A program made the position numbers and the translations under genes. From Isotricha intestinalis (Eukaryota; Ciliophora; Litostomatea; Vestibuliferida; Isotrichidae): a DNA stretch of 28,591 bases. Within the stretch, counting starts at the first letter, position 1, and each line of letters opens with the position of its first letter. The DNA is taken from positions 1 through 28,591 of the forward strand of contig JAJJLU010003837.1 of assembly GCA_023807065.1 (NCBI GenBank), in the 5' to 3' direction. Below the pieces are notes generated by a model. That model saw only the letters and a list, made by a program, of their open reading frames with translations, did not search any database and was not told where the DNA came from. Positions 9,501 to 18,704 of this stretch are shown here, piece by piece.

Positions 9501-12500
9501 AAAGGAAGTAAAGTTAAAACAGATGGTGCTATTACTAAATTTGAAAAAGTTGCTCTTGGATTAAACCATGCTTTAGCTATTTCTAATGAAAATAAATTAT
9601 ATGGATGGGGAAGTAATGTTATGAATAAATTAGGAATTGAAATGCTTGATAAAGAAGAAGATAAAAATAATATTAATGAAAATAATATGGATTTTGATAA
9701 CGAAAAATATTTCATTGATCAACCTAGAGCTGTCGAAAAATTACATGAATTGTTTCAAAATGAAAATGAAGAAATTAAAAACCAAATAAAAGAAAAAGAA
9801 TATGAAAATGAAACACTTCAAGATGAATTAAAGGGAACACCAAATAATAATGAACTAATGAATGATAATAATATTACAGACACTGGAAATATTAATACTA
9901 ATAACATTAACAATGATAATATTTTAAATAATGAAATTGATAATACACCAACAAGTGATGAAGAAAATAATAATAAAGGAGATAAAGTTGATGATTCAGA
10001 TTCTCAAAAAAATGATGAAGAATCTGATCAAGAAGAAGAAGACTTTGAAGATGATACTATCTATGCCAGAGCAAGAAAAATTGTTAGAAATAAATATTAT
10101 GAAGATTTAGTAAGAGATTTAAAAGAAATGGAAAATGAATTATCTATGAAACTTAGAGATATTTTAGAAAAATTTAAAGAATTAGTTAAAAAAACTGAAA
10201 GTGCAAAATTAAAAAAAAAAGCAATCCAAAATATGTTTTATTTTAAATTTTGTGATTCTCCTTTTAATGTAGATTTTAAAAATTCTGATAAAAATTATAA
10301 AAAATTTCCACCTCAATTTGTCGCTCATAAAAAAATATATAAAGCTCTTTTAAGTTTACTTCATACACATCCTTGTTATTTATTAAAAATATATGAATAT
10401 AAATTAATGGAAGATAAGAGTTTATATAAAGTAATAAAGCAATTATTTAAATCAATGAGAAACGATGAATATACACAATTACTTTTAATAACATTATGTA
10501 AAGGAATTTTAGAAATAGATTTAAAGAACTTTAAAGAGAAATCACTATTGAATTATAAAATAATAACAAAATTTTCAGATGGAAAAATAGAATTATCATT
10601 ATTTGGAAAATTATGTAGATTTTTATTTAGAAATGATAGTAAATTTGTTAAAACACAACAAATTGTAGTAATGTGTATTATTTCAAATATATTTAGTTCT
10701 ACTATTTCTCCTGCTGATTGTGGTGAAGATTTACTTTTATTAAGAAATCCTGAAAATGAAAAAGAGGATAAAGTAGAATTAACTAATTATGAAAGAAATA
10801 ATAGAATTGGAAAAATTATGAAACAATTTAATATTTTTTCTAAAGATATTTTAGAAGGAAAATTATTAGATGGAAATAATGTTTTTTCTTTAAATCAAAT
10901 AGGTGATTATAAACCTTTATTTAAATTAAATGAAACACATAAATTATTAATTAAAGAAATTATTTCTGTTTTTGAAACAGTTACACATGAAAGAGATCAA
11001 ATTTATGAATGGATAAGTAAAAAATTTGGTTGTATAATATTTAATCCAATGATTAAAATTTTAGAAAATCCAACAAAAAATTTTCTTTTAGATGCTTCAT
11101 TAGTAGCTGAAAAAACATTATATAATAAATTTATGGAAGTTTCTAAAGATAATTTTTACAGTGTAGCATATACTTTTAAATATATATTAACATATATTGC
11201 AATTACAGAAAATTTTCCATTACCTGATAATGAAATTAACAAACAAATTGAAAAAGAATTTAAAAAAGAACCTAATTCACCTTTAATTAATAATTTACAA
11301 AAATTAATAAAATATGGTAAAATAGAACCAGATGAAAATAAAGATGATAAAAAGGATGATAAAAAAGATGATATAAATAATGAACCTTATAGTTTTGAAT
11401 TAAAATTTTTAAAAGAATTTTTTATGCATTCATTGAATGATTCTAATTATATAATAAATTTTTCATTAAATGAATTGAAAGATTTATATAAAGTAATAGC
11501 ACATAATAGAGATAAAATAAGATTATTAGATGAAAAATCAGATGTTTTAGAACTAATTATTCAAAAAGATGATTGTTTAAAATCAGGAGGATTAGATAAT
11601 TGCCCTGCTTCTCTTGATGATATAAAAATGATTCAATTTAAATTAATTACTAAATCTTTATGTGCTAAACCTGTTGTAAATTTAATGAGATGTAGAAATT
11701 GTAATACTTTATTATTAAATGATTTTATTTTAGGAAATGAAATGTCTTTTTTCAATAAATTTGAATTCATTAACGAGAATTCTGCTAAAGGAAAATATAT
11801 TCAGTTACTTAAAAAATTAAAGAAAAAAATAGATGTTAAAAATGATAAAATGAATGAATTTTTAAAAGAACAATATGAAGATAAAGATCAAGATTATGAA
11901 TTTAAAGAATTATTACATCAATTATTTATATTAATGGCAGTAGATTTAAAAGAAGATTTATTGATATCAGAAGATATTATAAATAATAAAGAAGATTTAT
12001 TTAAAACAATGTTTACTCAAAATACTCCAAATATAGCAATGAAAAGATATAGTAAAGAAATAGTAGAATCAAATAAAAATATGGAAAATCAAAAAGGATA
12101 TTATAATAAATTAATGGATGTTTTAAAAGAAATAGAAATTGAATTTAAGAAAAAAATAGATTTTTCAGAAAAACAAAAAAACACAGAAATTAATGATGAT
12201 GAAGATGAAAATGAAAAACCTGAAATAAGTTCTTTTTTAGATGATATATATGAAAAAGTAGAAAATGGAATAATGAAAGGATATGGAAATAAAGAATTAA
12301 AAGAAATGAAAAATACTCTTGTATTAAATTGTAAATTAGTTAAAGTTTTAAGACACAATGATAATTTGCCAAGAAGTGAAATAATAATAGAAAAGTTACC
12401 TCAATCAATGAAAAAAAAAATTCAACCAACAAGAAATTATGCTATTTCAAAATTACTTAATAATTATACTATCATTGAATTTCTTCCACAATTTAAAAAA

Positions 12501-12833
12501 GCAAAAGATGTTTATTCTAATCCTAATAATTATAAATTAAATATTAGAAAAAATGAAAATTTTGAATTTATTTTAACTTTATTACAATTTTCGAATGAAA
12601 AATCAAATTCTTTTACTTGTGGTTCTAGTAATAAAAGTACGACTGATGTAAAACAATTAAAAGAAATTACAATTGATAATGATACTCTTTCAAAAATTAT
12701 TAAATCTGCAAATAAAGGAAATAAAAATGATGAGAAAAATATTCAGAAATTTAATATTCAAGACTTTATTGAAGTTAATTCAAAAAAATTTATAAAATTA
12801 CTTAAGAAAATATTTGGAATTGGGTTTTATTAA
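6582..12833 (+). CDS. Giant RCC1-repeat protein with divergent RasGAP-like region
   Basis: This 2083-residue protein has no signal peptide or membrane segment. RCC1 beta-propeller repeats occupy about residues 299-486 and 659-1022, for example GGRHSLSLDKNNTIYSWGCG, TWGNPQFGRLGHGEG and GAGRNLEGQLGLG. A charged linker separates the two blocks. An Asp/Glu/Asn-rich stretch (about 1055-1160) leads to a helical region (about 1165-1590) resembling IQGAP/NF1-type RasGAP domains. It has EYTQLLLITLCKGIL followed by RFLFRNDSKFVK, in which Arg1350 sits where the RasGAP arginine finger is expected. Around residues 1695-1715 KPVVNLMRCRNCNTLLLND recalls the IQGAP segment after the GAP domain. RCC1 propellers are known as GTPase exchange factors or scaffolds, and RasGAPs switch Ras off. 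The RCC1 call is firm; RasGAP is moderate. Confidence 0.85.
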   Translation: MTTDLPDSKMNKFQKNNINKMISTEGLEKIGAGNQFICWISNYNSNNEELQNNKNSSNPQNDNEKNSEVFFQGSYFYHLFPVDEQFEINEECIIDHSELNPKLNIKQLNLHKESSFFNHYTPIQVSAFKNSVAILLKSEDRELGNQFSEFKNYFNEILTNLKGKKETFQSYFLPNLPNSFLEQFDEKKLKVKEYLSYEIDISDFESKLTELIGQNTKVHENLIKQLKEESIIKESKINLLKFYQILNSLDTISETKLIILGDFVRQYYKNLGVSDNKVNFLNLYKNTLCFELPQVLLPIKQISLGINHLLLLTIEGEVFSVGDGSKGATGTRNRKYITKPSKVKFPYKNTIILKIAAGGRHSLSLDKNNTIYSWGCGACGCLGLNSTYDSFEPKEITFKVTINKVRQLEAGDNYSAVLCEDGSLFTWGNPQFGRLGHGEGVNTKIPQQVKDISVKAKNDKFRNVKMIKIGYFTMLVVSMKNDIYGFGLQTLIPVKVDDHQFKNNSNGDNDGFTVEKTKDKIYSFKVIPNENKNNKNSQDKNKKGKEIIGLFVGDLFYGFVTKEKDQANFYVGGEYGINEEDDDEDFNEIHNEMREINISLNNMIMNNIDSNRSENKSLPQIKSNLMDENNLKMRKILNGYIPNGYTFQNSNLDRKEKRIKKIVCSENNSVVLSNTGDLYVFGSYIYQVAPQLLENCFRCNQPKGTKIISVALGANHIIMITSSKIVYGAGRNLEGQLGLGYTGKNVDISDPKPIESLNYLNARKCYASENYSVVISMGSVTKVWIFGDIPFLQNSHHINKLLQPKEMNWGEIERMSCASNHMLLLKKDDNDLYTIMSVGNGMYGKLGDGDLNGKNHYEPIRVALPYKEIKNDKEVKLGCGKYTSAVLIKDDKEDNNSYQLYMWGLCHHDFFVNVKDVQSNHSFGESFPLDSTIPVVKPTLITTINADNMAIGEGINYFISSGNLKGVGKFIGIKGSKVKTDGAITKFEKVALGLNHALAISNENKLYGWGSNVMNKLGIEMLDKEEDKNNINENNMDFDNEKYFIDQPRAVEKLHELFQNENEEIKNQIKEKEYENETLQDELKGTPNNNELMNDNNITDTGNINTNNINNDNILNNEIDNTPTSDEENNNKGDKVDDSDSQKNDEESDQEEEDFEDDTIYARARKIVRNKYYEDLVRDLKEMENELSMKLRDILEKFKELVKKTESAKLKKKAIQNMFYFKFCDSPFNVDFKNSDKNYKKFPPQFVAHKKIYKALLSLLHTHPCYLLKIYEYKLMEDKSLYKVIKQLFKSMRNDEYTQLLLITLCKGILEIDLKNFKEKSLLNYKIITKFSDGKIELSLFGKLCRFLFRNDSKFVKTQQIVVMCIISNIFSSTISPADCGEDLLLLRNPENEKEDKVELTNYERNNRIGKIMKQFNIFSKDILEGKLLDGNNVFSLNQIGDYKPLFKLNETHKLLIKEIISVFETVTHERDQIYEWISKKFGCIIFNPMIKILENPTKNFLLDASLVAEKTLYNKFMEVSKDNFYSVAYTFKYILTYIAITENFPLPDNEINKQIEKEFKKEPNSPLINNLQKLIKYGKIEPDENKDDKKDDKKDDINNEPYSFELKFLKEFFMHSLNDSNYIINFSLNELKDLYKVIAHNRDKIRLLDEKSDVLELIIQKDDCLKSGGLDNCPASLDDIKMIQFKLITKSLCAKPVVNLMRCRNCNTLLLNDFILGNEMSFFNKFEFINENSAKGKYIQLLKKLKKKIDVKNDKMNEFLKEQYEDKDQDYEFKELLHQLFILMAVDLKEDLLISEDIINNKEDLFKTMFTQNTPNIAMKRYSKEIVESNKNMENQKGYYNKLMDVLKEIEIEFKKKIDFSEKQKNTEINDDEDENEKPEISSFLDDIYEKVENGIMKGYGNKELKEMKNTLVLNCKLVKVLRHNDNLPRSEIIIEKLPQSMKKKIQPTRNYAISKLLNNYTIIEFLPQFKKAKDVYSNPNNYKLNIRKNENFEFILTLLQFSNEKSNSFTCGSSNKSTTDVKQLKEITIDNDTLSKIIKSANKGNKNDEKNIQKFNIQDFIEVNSKKFIKLLKKIFGIGFY
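11340..11372 (+). repeat. Short tandem repeat inside the RCC1-RasGAP gene
   Basis: A 12-base unit close to AAAGATGATAAA is repeated nearly three times and encodes KDDKKDDKKDD. It lies in a charged loop after the RasGAP-like core and is probably length-variable. Confidence 0.7.
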
Positions 12834-12896
12834 TTAATTTTTTTTCTAAAATATAAATTATATTAATTTAATTAGGCTCTTTAAAAAAATGATATA

Positions 12897-13790
12897 TTAA
12901 GTTTTTTTTTCTTTTTCCTTATTATCTTTATTTATATTAATATCAATATTAGGTTTATTTTCTAAGAAATTAAAATTATAAAATCTATTTGGAACATTTT
13001 GCAAATATTTTTTATAACTTTCCTTTGAGAAAAAATATCTATCATCTCCAACTCCTTCAATATACATGCATAAGCAAAATAAAGAAAAATAAATAATTCT
13101 TCCAAGATCCCATTTTGTATTAAGTGAAAATAATAAAACCATCATTCCTGCTCTAAATGGACTTCTAACTTTATAATAAATTCCTTCTCCATATAAATAT
13201 TCAGAAGGCATTGGAATATCTTTTCCAGTTATTAATTGCATAAAAAGAAAAATATTTAATTCATCATTTAAATATAAATTATAGTATAGTGAGGATAATA
13301 TTAAATATAATGAATATGTAATTGGTAAAAAAAACCAAATTGTTCTTATATATTCATCAAGATCTAATTTAGGATAAATATCTAAATGAGAAAAATTCAT
13401 TGGCTGATAAAGCATATGCGCCATTGATAGGATAAAACAAGATAAAAATTTAGAAAAAATTTTTGGATAATAAATTAAATCTCCATTTGCTCTTTTTATA
13501 AAAATTTTTACCATATCTTTATTAGAAATAAGAGCTTCTTGAAAAAACATTACTGATAATATAACAATATTCATTATTAGAGAATATATATAAGTCTCAT
13601 TACAATCATAAACTGTACATAAAGAAAAATGAACATTTTTACTTAAACGAGTTAAACCTATTTTATCGATATTATATTTAGAATTATCAATATTAAAATT
13701 TAGAAAAATTAAGGTTTGAAAAATAAAAGCACATAAAGTAGCTAAAATAAAAAAACAAAGGAAGAATCTATTTAAATATGAATAATCCAT
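12897..13790 (-). CDS. Multipass membrane protein, ICMT/MddA-like methyltransferase family
   Basis: This 297-residue integral membrane protein has hydrophobic segments at about residues 8-31, 67-89, 112-130, 149-172, 212-224 and 231-246. The C-terminal half follows the isoprenylcysteine carboxyl methyltransferase / methanethiol methyltransferase / NnrU pattern. YYKVRSPFRAG (206-215) stands for the family's YxxVRHPxYxG. GVGDDRYF followed by YKKYLQNVP (247-267) stands for the EERDL...YxxYxxxVP motif. Members use S-adenosylmethionine to methylate small or lipid substrates in membranes. Here the motif His is Ser and the first acidic pair is shifted to Asp-Asp, so activity is uncertain. The substrate cannot be told from sequence. 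A lysine-rich tail ends the protein. The gene is convergent with the RCC1 gene, 63 bases between stops. Confidence 0.7.
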   Translation of the reverse strand: MDYSYLNRFFLCFFILATLCAFIFQTLIFLNFNIDNSKYNIDKIGLTRLSKNVHFSLCTVYDCNETYIYSLIMNIVILSVMFFQEALISNKDMVKIFIKRANGDLIYYPKIFSKFLSCFILSMAHMLYQPMNFSHLDIYPKLDLDEYIRTIWFFLPITYSLYLILSSLYYNLYLNDELNIFLFMQLITGKDIPMPSEYLYGEGIYYKVRSPFRAGMMVLLFSLNTKWDLGRIIYFSLFCLCMYIEGVGDDRYFFSKESYKKYLQNVPNRFYNFNFLENKPNIDININKDNKEKEKKT

Positions 13791-14018
13791 TTTTTATTTA
13801 AAATTTTGACGTCATATTAATTATTATTTATTTTTCATAAATAAATATTAATTGATTTTATTTATATAATATTAATAAAAATTTTAAAAATTTTTAGTAG
13901 TAAAAACATTTTTTATAGCTTTTTATTATTATTCCATTTTTTTTCATTTCTTATATACAAATGAATGTATGTTAGTAGAATATTTATATTAATTCTTAGA
14001 TTTTAAAAAAATATTTGT

Positions 14019-16229
14019 TTATTCCTGTTCTTTACTTTTCAAAGGATCAAAACTTTCATTGTTACTTTCATCATCAGGAAGAATTTTATTTAAATATTCA
14101 TAACATTCCCAAATATAAACATATCCATCATTTCCAATGGTTAAAATATTTTTATATTTAATTCCATTTAATTTATTATTTCTATTTTTTTCAGGAATAT
14201 CCCAATCATAACTTTTAATGATTTTCCTTATATCACATTTTAATCCTGAATAAAAAGAGAAAATTTTATCAGTATCAATATCAATAATTATTAATTCATT
14301 TTCAGCAGTAGTAAAAATTAGATTATTATTAGTTATCATAAGGAAATTATCAGAATCATAAAAATTTCCAACAATACATTTAATCATGTTATAATTTTTA
14401 TCATAAAATCTAATTTTATTATCATAAGAACCACAACAAAATCCAAAGCTAGTCCCTAATAAACAAGTACTAGTAAAATAATTATTAAAAATTACAATAA
14501 TATTAGCTTTTATAATATCCCAAATAATAAAGCATTTATCAACTCCCATAGAAATAATAACATTTTTTTCATTTCCAACATATTGAATATTGGATACAGA
14601 ATCTTTATGACCTTCAAAATATTTTATTACTTTTTCATCTTTAATATCCCACATTCTTAATATTTTATCATTTCCAGCTGAAATTATTTTTAAATTAACT
14701 TGATTTAAATTTTCTTCATCTAAAATTAATATTGTTTGAATTTCTAATATATGATCTCTTAAAGTTTTATATAAAACTAAATTTGATGAATTTAAATCAT
14801 ATATTTTAATATAAATACCTTCTGCACTTAATAAATATCTTGTTTGATATTGAAGAAGAACTAAAGGTGCATTTTTTAAATTTTCTTTTGATAATATACA
14901 TTCAAAATTTTCTTTCCATAATTTTATTGTTCTATCATTTGAACCTGTTGCATAACATATTTTTTTTAGATTTAATGTTATTGCACATATTGAAGTTATT
15001 TCTTTTTGATGTAATAAAATACTTTTTGAATATTTAAAATTATCACAATTTGAAAAATTATTATAATTTATTTCTTCAACACATTTTTGTTCATTTTCAT
15101 CTAAATAAGTTTTATGTCTTTGAAATTCATTATAAATTAAATCTTTAATTGAATAACTATTATATTTACCTACTTTAAGAGGTAATTGATATTTATTATT
15201 AGGAGTAAATAAATTTAAATTAGGTAATTTACTTATTTTTTTAGGTTGATTTGACATATTTGAAAATTCATAACTTCTTTTATTAAGATCTAATCTTGGA
15301 TAAAGATTTAATTTATATTTATGTAATATATTATTATTTGAATAAGAACCTGACAATCCTAATTTATTATTATATAATTCTTTATTTTTAAGTAATTCAT
15401 TTATTCCTTTATTTTTATATATAATTCCTTTATTACTATTTGAATGAAAACCATTATTTTTTGGATTATTATATAATAATTTTGGAATTTTTATTTTGTT
15501 ATTAGATAATTTTAACTTTAAAGGATTTATTTTGTTATAGAAATCTAATTTTTGATTGTTGTCAACTGGTTTTTTTTTTTTCAATGAATTATATTTTTTT
15601 AACCTCAATTTTTGATTTTTATTTAATTTTAGATTGTTCTTTTTAATATTTTCATCAGATGAATAATAACTTATTTCTATTATTTTACTCTGATTTAAAC
15701 TTTCAATTTCTTCTTTTTTATTCAAAATATTAGGTAAAACATTATCATAAGAACCTTTATTTTTACTGCTTATACCTTTTCCTTTTTTTCTTTTATCATC
15801 AATATTATTGTCGGCTCTGTTTTGTTTGTTTTTACTATAATCATTATTTCCATTATTTTGAGCTTTAGCATAAGTTTTACTTTTCTTTTTTCTCCTTTCG
15901 TAATTATTTCCTTTATTATTATCAATATTATCAAAATTATTATTTCTATTATTTATAATATAATTATGGTCATTTAAATCTTCATACATTTTATCAAAAC
16001 TATTACTTCTTTTTATAACTTTTTTATTATTTTTATCATCATTTCCATTATAACTATCACCACCATTATTATTATCATTTTTTTTCTTTCTTTTTTCTTT
16101 TTTATAACCTTTTCCTTCATTCATTGAATTTTCCATCATTTCATTATCTCCAAAATTAAAACTATTTTCTGGTAATTCATTTATATGTTCATTATGAAAA
16201 CTAATATGTCTATTAATTTTTGTTCCCAT
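14019..16229 (-). CDS. WD40-repeat protein with long disordered N-terminus
   Basis: In this 736-residue protein, residues 1 to about 390 are Asn/Lys/Ser-rich and low in complexity, with basic clusters (KKEKRKKK, RRKKKSK). From about residue 400 to 725 there is a beta-propeller of WD40 repeats: SNDRTIKLW, GNDKILRMWD, GVDKCFIIWD, GSYDNKIRFYD and GNDGYVYIWE close successive blades, with HKDSVSNIQ-type blade starts. Such propellers are protein-interaction platforms without catalysis. No F-box, kinase or other enzyme domain is seen, so the pathway cannot be named. The final residues are acidic and Ser-rich. The frame extends without introns, and the start is the first ATG of the frame. Confidence 0.88.
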   Translation of the reverse strand: MGTKINRHISFHNEHINELPENSFNFGDNEMMENSMNEGKGYKKEKRKKKNDNNNGGDSYNGNDDKNNKKVIKRSNSFDKMYEDLNDHNYIINNRNNNFDNIDNNKGNNYERRKKKSKTYAKAQNNGNNDYSKNKQNRADNNIDDKRKKGKGISSKNKGSYDNVLPNILNKKEEIESLNQSKIIEISYYSSDENIKKNNLKLNKNQKLRLKKYNSLKKKKPVDNNQKLDFYNKINPLKLKLSNNKIKIPKLLYNNPKNNGFHSNSNKGIIYKNKGINELLKNKELYNNKLGLSGSYSNNNILHKYKLNLYPRLDLNKRSYEFSNMSNQPKKISKLPNLNLFTPNNKYQLPLKVGKYNSYSIKDLIYNEFQRHKTYLDENEQKCVEEINYNNFSNCDNFKYSKSILLHQKEITSICAITLNLKKICYATGSNDRTIKLWKENFECILSKENLKNAPLVLLQYQTRYLLSAEGIYIKIYDLNSSNLVLYKTLRDHILEIQTILILDEENLNQVNLKIISAGNDKILRMWDIKDEKVIKYFEGHKDSVSNIQYVGNEKNVIISMGVDKCFIIWDIIKANIIVIFNNYFTSTCLLGTSFGFCCGSYDNKIRFYDKNYNMIKCIVGNFYDSDNFLMITNNNLIFTTAENELIIIDIDTDKIFSFYSGLKCDIRKIIKSYDWDIPEKNRNNKLNGIKYKNILTIGNDGYVYIWECYEYLNKILPDDESNNESFDPLKSKEQE

Positions 16230-16545
16230 AATCTTATTTTAATATTTAATAATCAAAATAAAAAAAATCTTTCTTTAAATAATTTTTGGTAAATATAAAA
16301 GTTTCATTATTAAACTATAAGCAATTATATAATATTAAAAGAAATAAAAATAAATTAAAAACATTCAACGATAAAAAATATTATATTTTATCAAAAACAT
16401 AAAAATAATATTTATCAAAATACTTAAATGAATAAATTGTTCAGCTTCTCTTTCACTTTCTTTAAATGTTATTTTCAATTAATTACATATTGATTCATTA
16501 TTTTAATTTAAATAAAATAATTTTCACTTAAATAGAGACAAAAAA
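16230..16545. promoter_or_regulatory. Divergent intergenic region between the WD40 and EF-hand genes
   Basis: These 316 bases are A/T-rich with no long frame, tRNA-like or repeat structure. A pyrimidine-rich patch (TTCTCTTTCACTTTCTTT, about 16445-16463) is the only local departure. It must hold both promoters. Confidence 0.3.
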
Positions 16546-18411
16546 ATGTTATCAACAGAAACACAATTAAAAATGGTTAAAATTTTTTTAACATTATCCG
16601 AAGGTGAAAACTCAATTGAAACAACTCGTCATTTACTTTCAAATAATTATGAATATGACCCATTTCAAATATTTAAATATTTAGATTTATGTTTCAAAAA
16701 TAAAATTGATGCACATGATATTTTAACTTTTCTTATTTCAAAAAATATTATTGTAAATGAAAAAGAAGTAAATTTATTAATATTATTTTATGATATAAAC
16801 GGTGATGGAAATCTTTCATATTTTGAATTTTTAAATATTATACAAAGTGAAAATAATTTTAAATCAAATAAATCTTTTTCTAAAAATTATTATCAATTAC
16901 CTTTTAATATAGAATATTATTTATTAAAAATCTTAGAAAAAGAAATTCAACTTTCAAGAAATATATTAAATTTATTATCTCAAATAAAAAGCAGATATGA
17001 TTTTAATATTCATGAATTATTTCATTTAATAAAAGGTTTAAATAATAATACTTCAGATGGTATTAAAAATTTTTTAGAAAAAAATAATGAAAATTGTTTT
17101 GAAACAAGAATAAACAATATTATAAAAAGATTAGATTTAAATAAAGATGGAAAAATAGATTTAGGTGAATTTCACACAATTTTAGGTTATCCTGAATGTT
17201 CTAAATGTTGTCCATTGAATTCATGTTTTATATGTAATTGTAAAATGTGCAATTTTTGCTTTTCTGATGTTTATTGTAATTTTCATAATTGTATCCATAG
17301 AAATTTTCCTCTTATTTATTCTCCTCTTTCTCTTCCTAAACAAAAATATGTTAACTCACCTAAAATTAGATATTGGAAAAGTAATCCTAATTCTCCTGTT
17401 AGAAATAATAAATATAATTTTGGAGAAAAAATATTGAATGAGGAAACTTTAGAAAATATGAAAACTTTAAATAATGATAGTATTCAATATAATATAACAA
17501 ATCAATCTTTGTTAAGAGAAAAATTACAAAGAAATAATAATATAATGAAATCACCTTCAAAAAAAAATCATATTTTATATAGAAATTGTAAAACTCCTGA
17601 ACAAAGGGTTTTTCCATCTTTATCATTAACTTTATCTCCAAAAAGAAATAATTTATCAATAGATTCTAATAATTATGATAAAGAAAACAATTCATTTAGC
17701 AAAGATAATAATAATGATAATATTTGTGATTCTAATGCATATGAAAAATATCAATTTAATAATTATTTAAAAGAATTAATGAATGCTGAGAATAAAATTG
17801 AAAATATTAAAATTGAATTATCTTTAAAATGTGATTTTAATCCAGAAGATACTTTTAGAATTTTTGAGTTAAATGAAAAAGGAATTTTAACAAAAGAATG
17901 TTTAAAAATGGGATTTAATTTATTAAATATTAATATAAATGATTCAGATATTAGATTATTTTTAAATAGATTTGATTTAGATAAAAAAGGTTATTTAAAT
18001 TTTAAAGATTTTTTTGATATTGTTGTTCCTTTTGAAAAAGATTATAGAAATAATGTTGAAAATAGGTTTCCTAACTCTTGTTGTAAATATAAGTTTTTTG
18101 AAATTTTTTCTTTTTCTACTAAAAATAATTTAAAAAATTTATTTGAAATGATAATTGATTTTGAAAATAAATTGAATTGTATGAAGAAAGATTATAATAC
18201 ATTAAGATTAAAATTTAAAAATATTTTTAATTTAATTGATAAAAGTTGCTTAGGTTATATTAATAATGAAGAATTAAATTATTATTTAAAAAAAAATTTC
18301 CTTTTTAGAAATATTAAAGAGTCTAATTTATTGTATATAAGATTAGATAAAAATAGAGATGGAAAAATTGATATTCATGAATTTGAAGATGAATTTCAAA
18401 TTAAATGTTAA
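16546..18411 (+). CDS. Six-EF-hand calcium-binding protein with cysteine cluster
   Basis: This is a 621-residue protein. Canonical calcium loops are visible at residues 83-94 (DINGDGNLSYFE), 197-208 (DLNKDGKIDLGE) and 601-612 (DKNRDGKIDIHE). A near-canonical loop is at 477-488 (DLDKKGYLNFKD). Degenerate loops lie near 441-452 and 562-577. Right after the second hand, residues 218-249 hold ten cysteines with CxxCC, CxxCxCxxCxxC spacing and a nearby His, a possible metal-binding knot. A Ser/Pro/Asn-rich linker (about 260-400) contains several S/T-P sites (SPKIRY, SPVRN). No kinase domain, signal peptide or membrane segment is seen. EF-hand proteins of this size are common in ciliates as calcium sensors of the cortex and cilia; that role here is inference. 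Confidence 0.92.
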   Translation: MLSTETQLKMVKIFLTLSEGENSIETTRHLLSNNYEYDPFQIFKYLDLCFKNKIDAHDILTFLISKNIIVNEKEVNLLILFYDINGDGNLSYFEFLNIIQSENNFKSNKSFSKNYYQLPFNIEYYLLKILEKEIQLSRNILNLLSQIKSRYDFNIHELFHLIKGLNNNTSDGIKNFLEKNNENCFETRINNIIKRLDLNKDGKIDLGEFHTILGYPECSKCCPLNSCFICNCKMCNFCFSDVYCNFHNCIHRNFPLIYSPLSLPKQKYVNSPKIRYWKSNPNSPVRNNKYNFGEKILNEETLENMKTLNNDSIQYNITNQSLLREKLQRNNNIMKSPSKKNHILYRNCKTPEQRVFPSLSLTLSPKRNNLSIDSNNYDKENNSFSKDNNNDNICDSNAYEKYQFNNYLKELMNAENKIENIKIELSLKCDFNPEDTFRIFELNEKGILTKECLKMGFNLLNININDSDIRLFLNRFDLDKKGYLNFKDFFDIVVPFEKDYRNNVENRFPNSCCKYKFFEIFSFSTKNNLKNLFEMIIDFENKLNCMKKDYNTLRLKFKNIFNLIDKSCLGYINNEELNYYLKKNFLFRNIKESNLLYIRLDKNRDGKIDIHEFEDEFQIKC

Positions 18412-18704
18412 ATTTTTTTTAATTATTATAAATATTTTATTTTTTTATTTAAAACTTTAAATAAAATTATATTAATTTCTGTAAAAAAATAGTTTTTCGA
18501 TTTATAATTTGTATAAATATTGTTAAATTATTTTTAATTTAATTTAATATTAATTGAATATAAATGATTATAAAAAATTGAAAAAAAATGATAAATAAAA
18601 AAGTATCTTTAAGAATATTAAATAATAATGAATAAATAAAAGATTAGAAGAAAAGACAAAAATTATAAAAAACAAAAAATTTAGTAACTAAAAAAGACAA
18701 ATAA
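18412..18704. other. Convergent 3' spacer
   Basis: These 293 A/T-rich bases lie between the stops of the EF-hand gene and the coiled-coil gene. No gene, RNA or repeat is recognised; it presumably holds both 3' untranslated regions. Confidence 0.3.

Noticed and set aside
8449..9715. Minus-strand hydrophobic frames inside the RCC1-RasGAP gene
   Set aside because: Antisense translations of A-rich coding sequence give Leu/Phe-rich false membrane proteins; the plus frame has clear RCC1 motifs.
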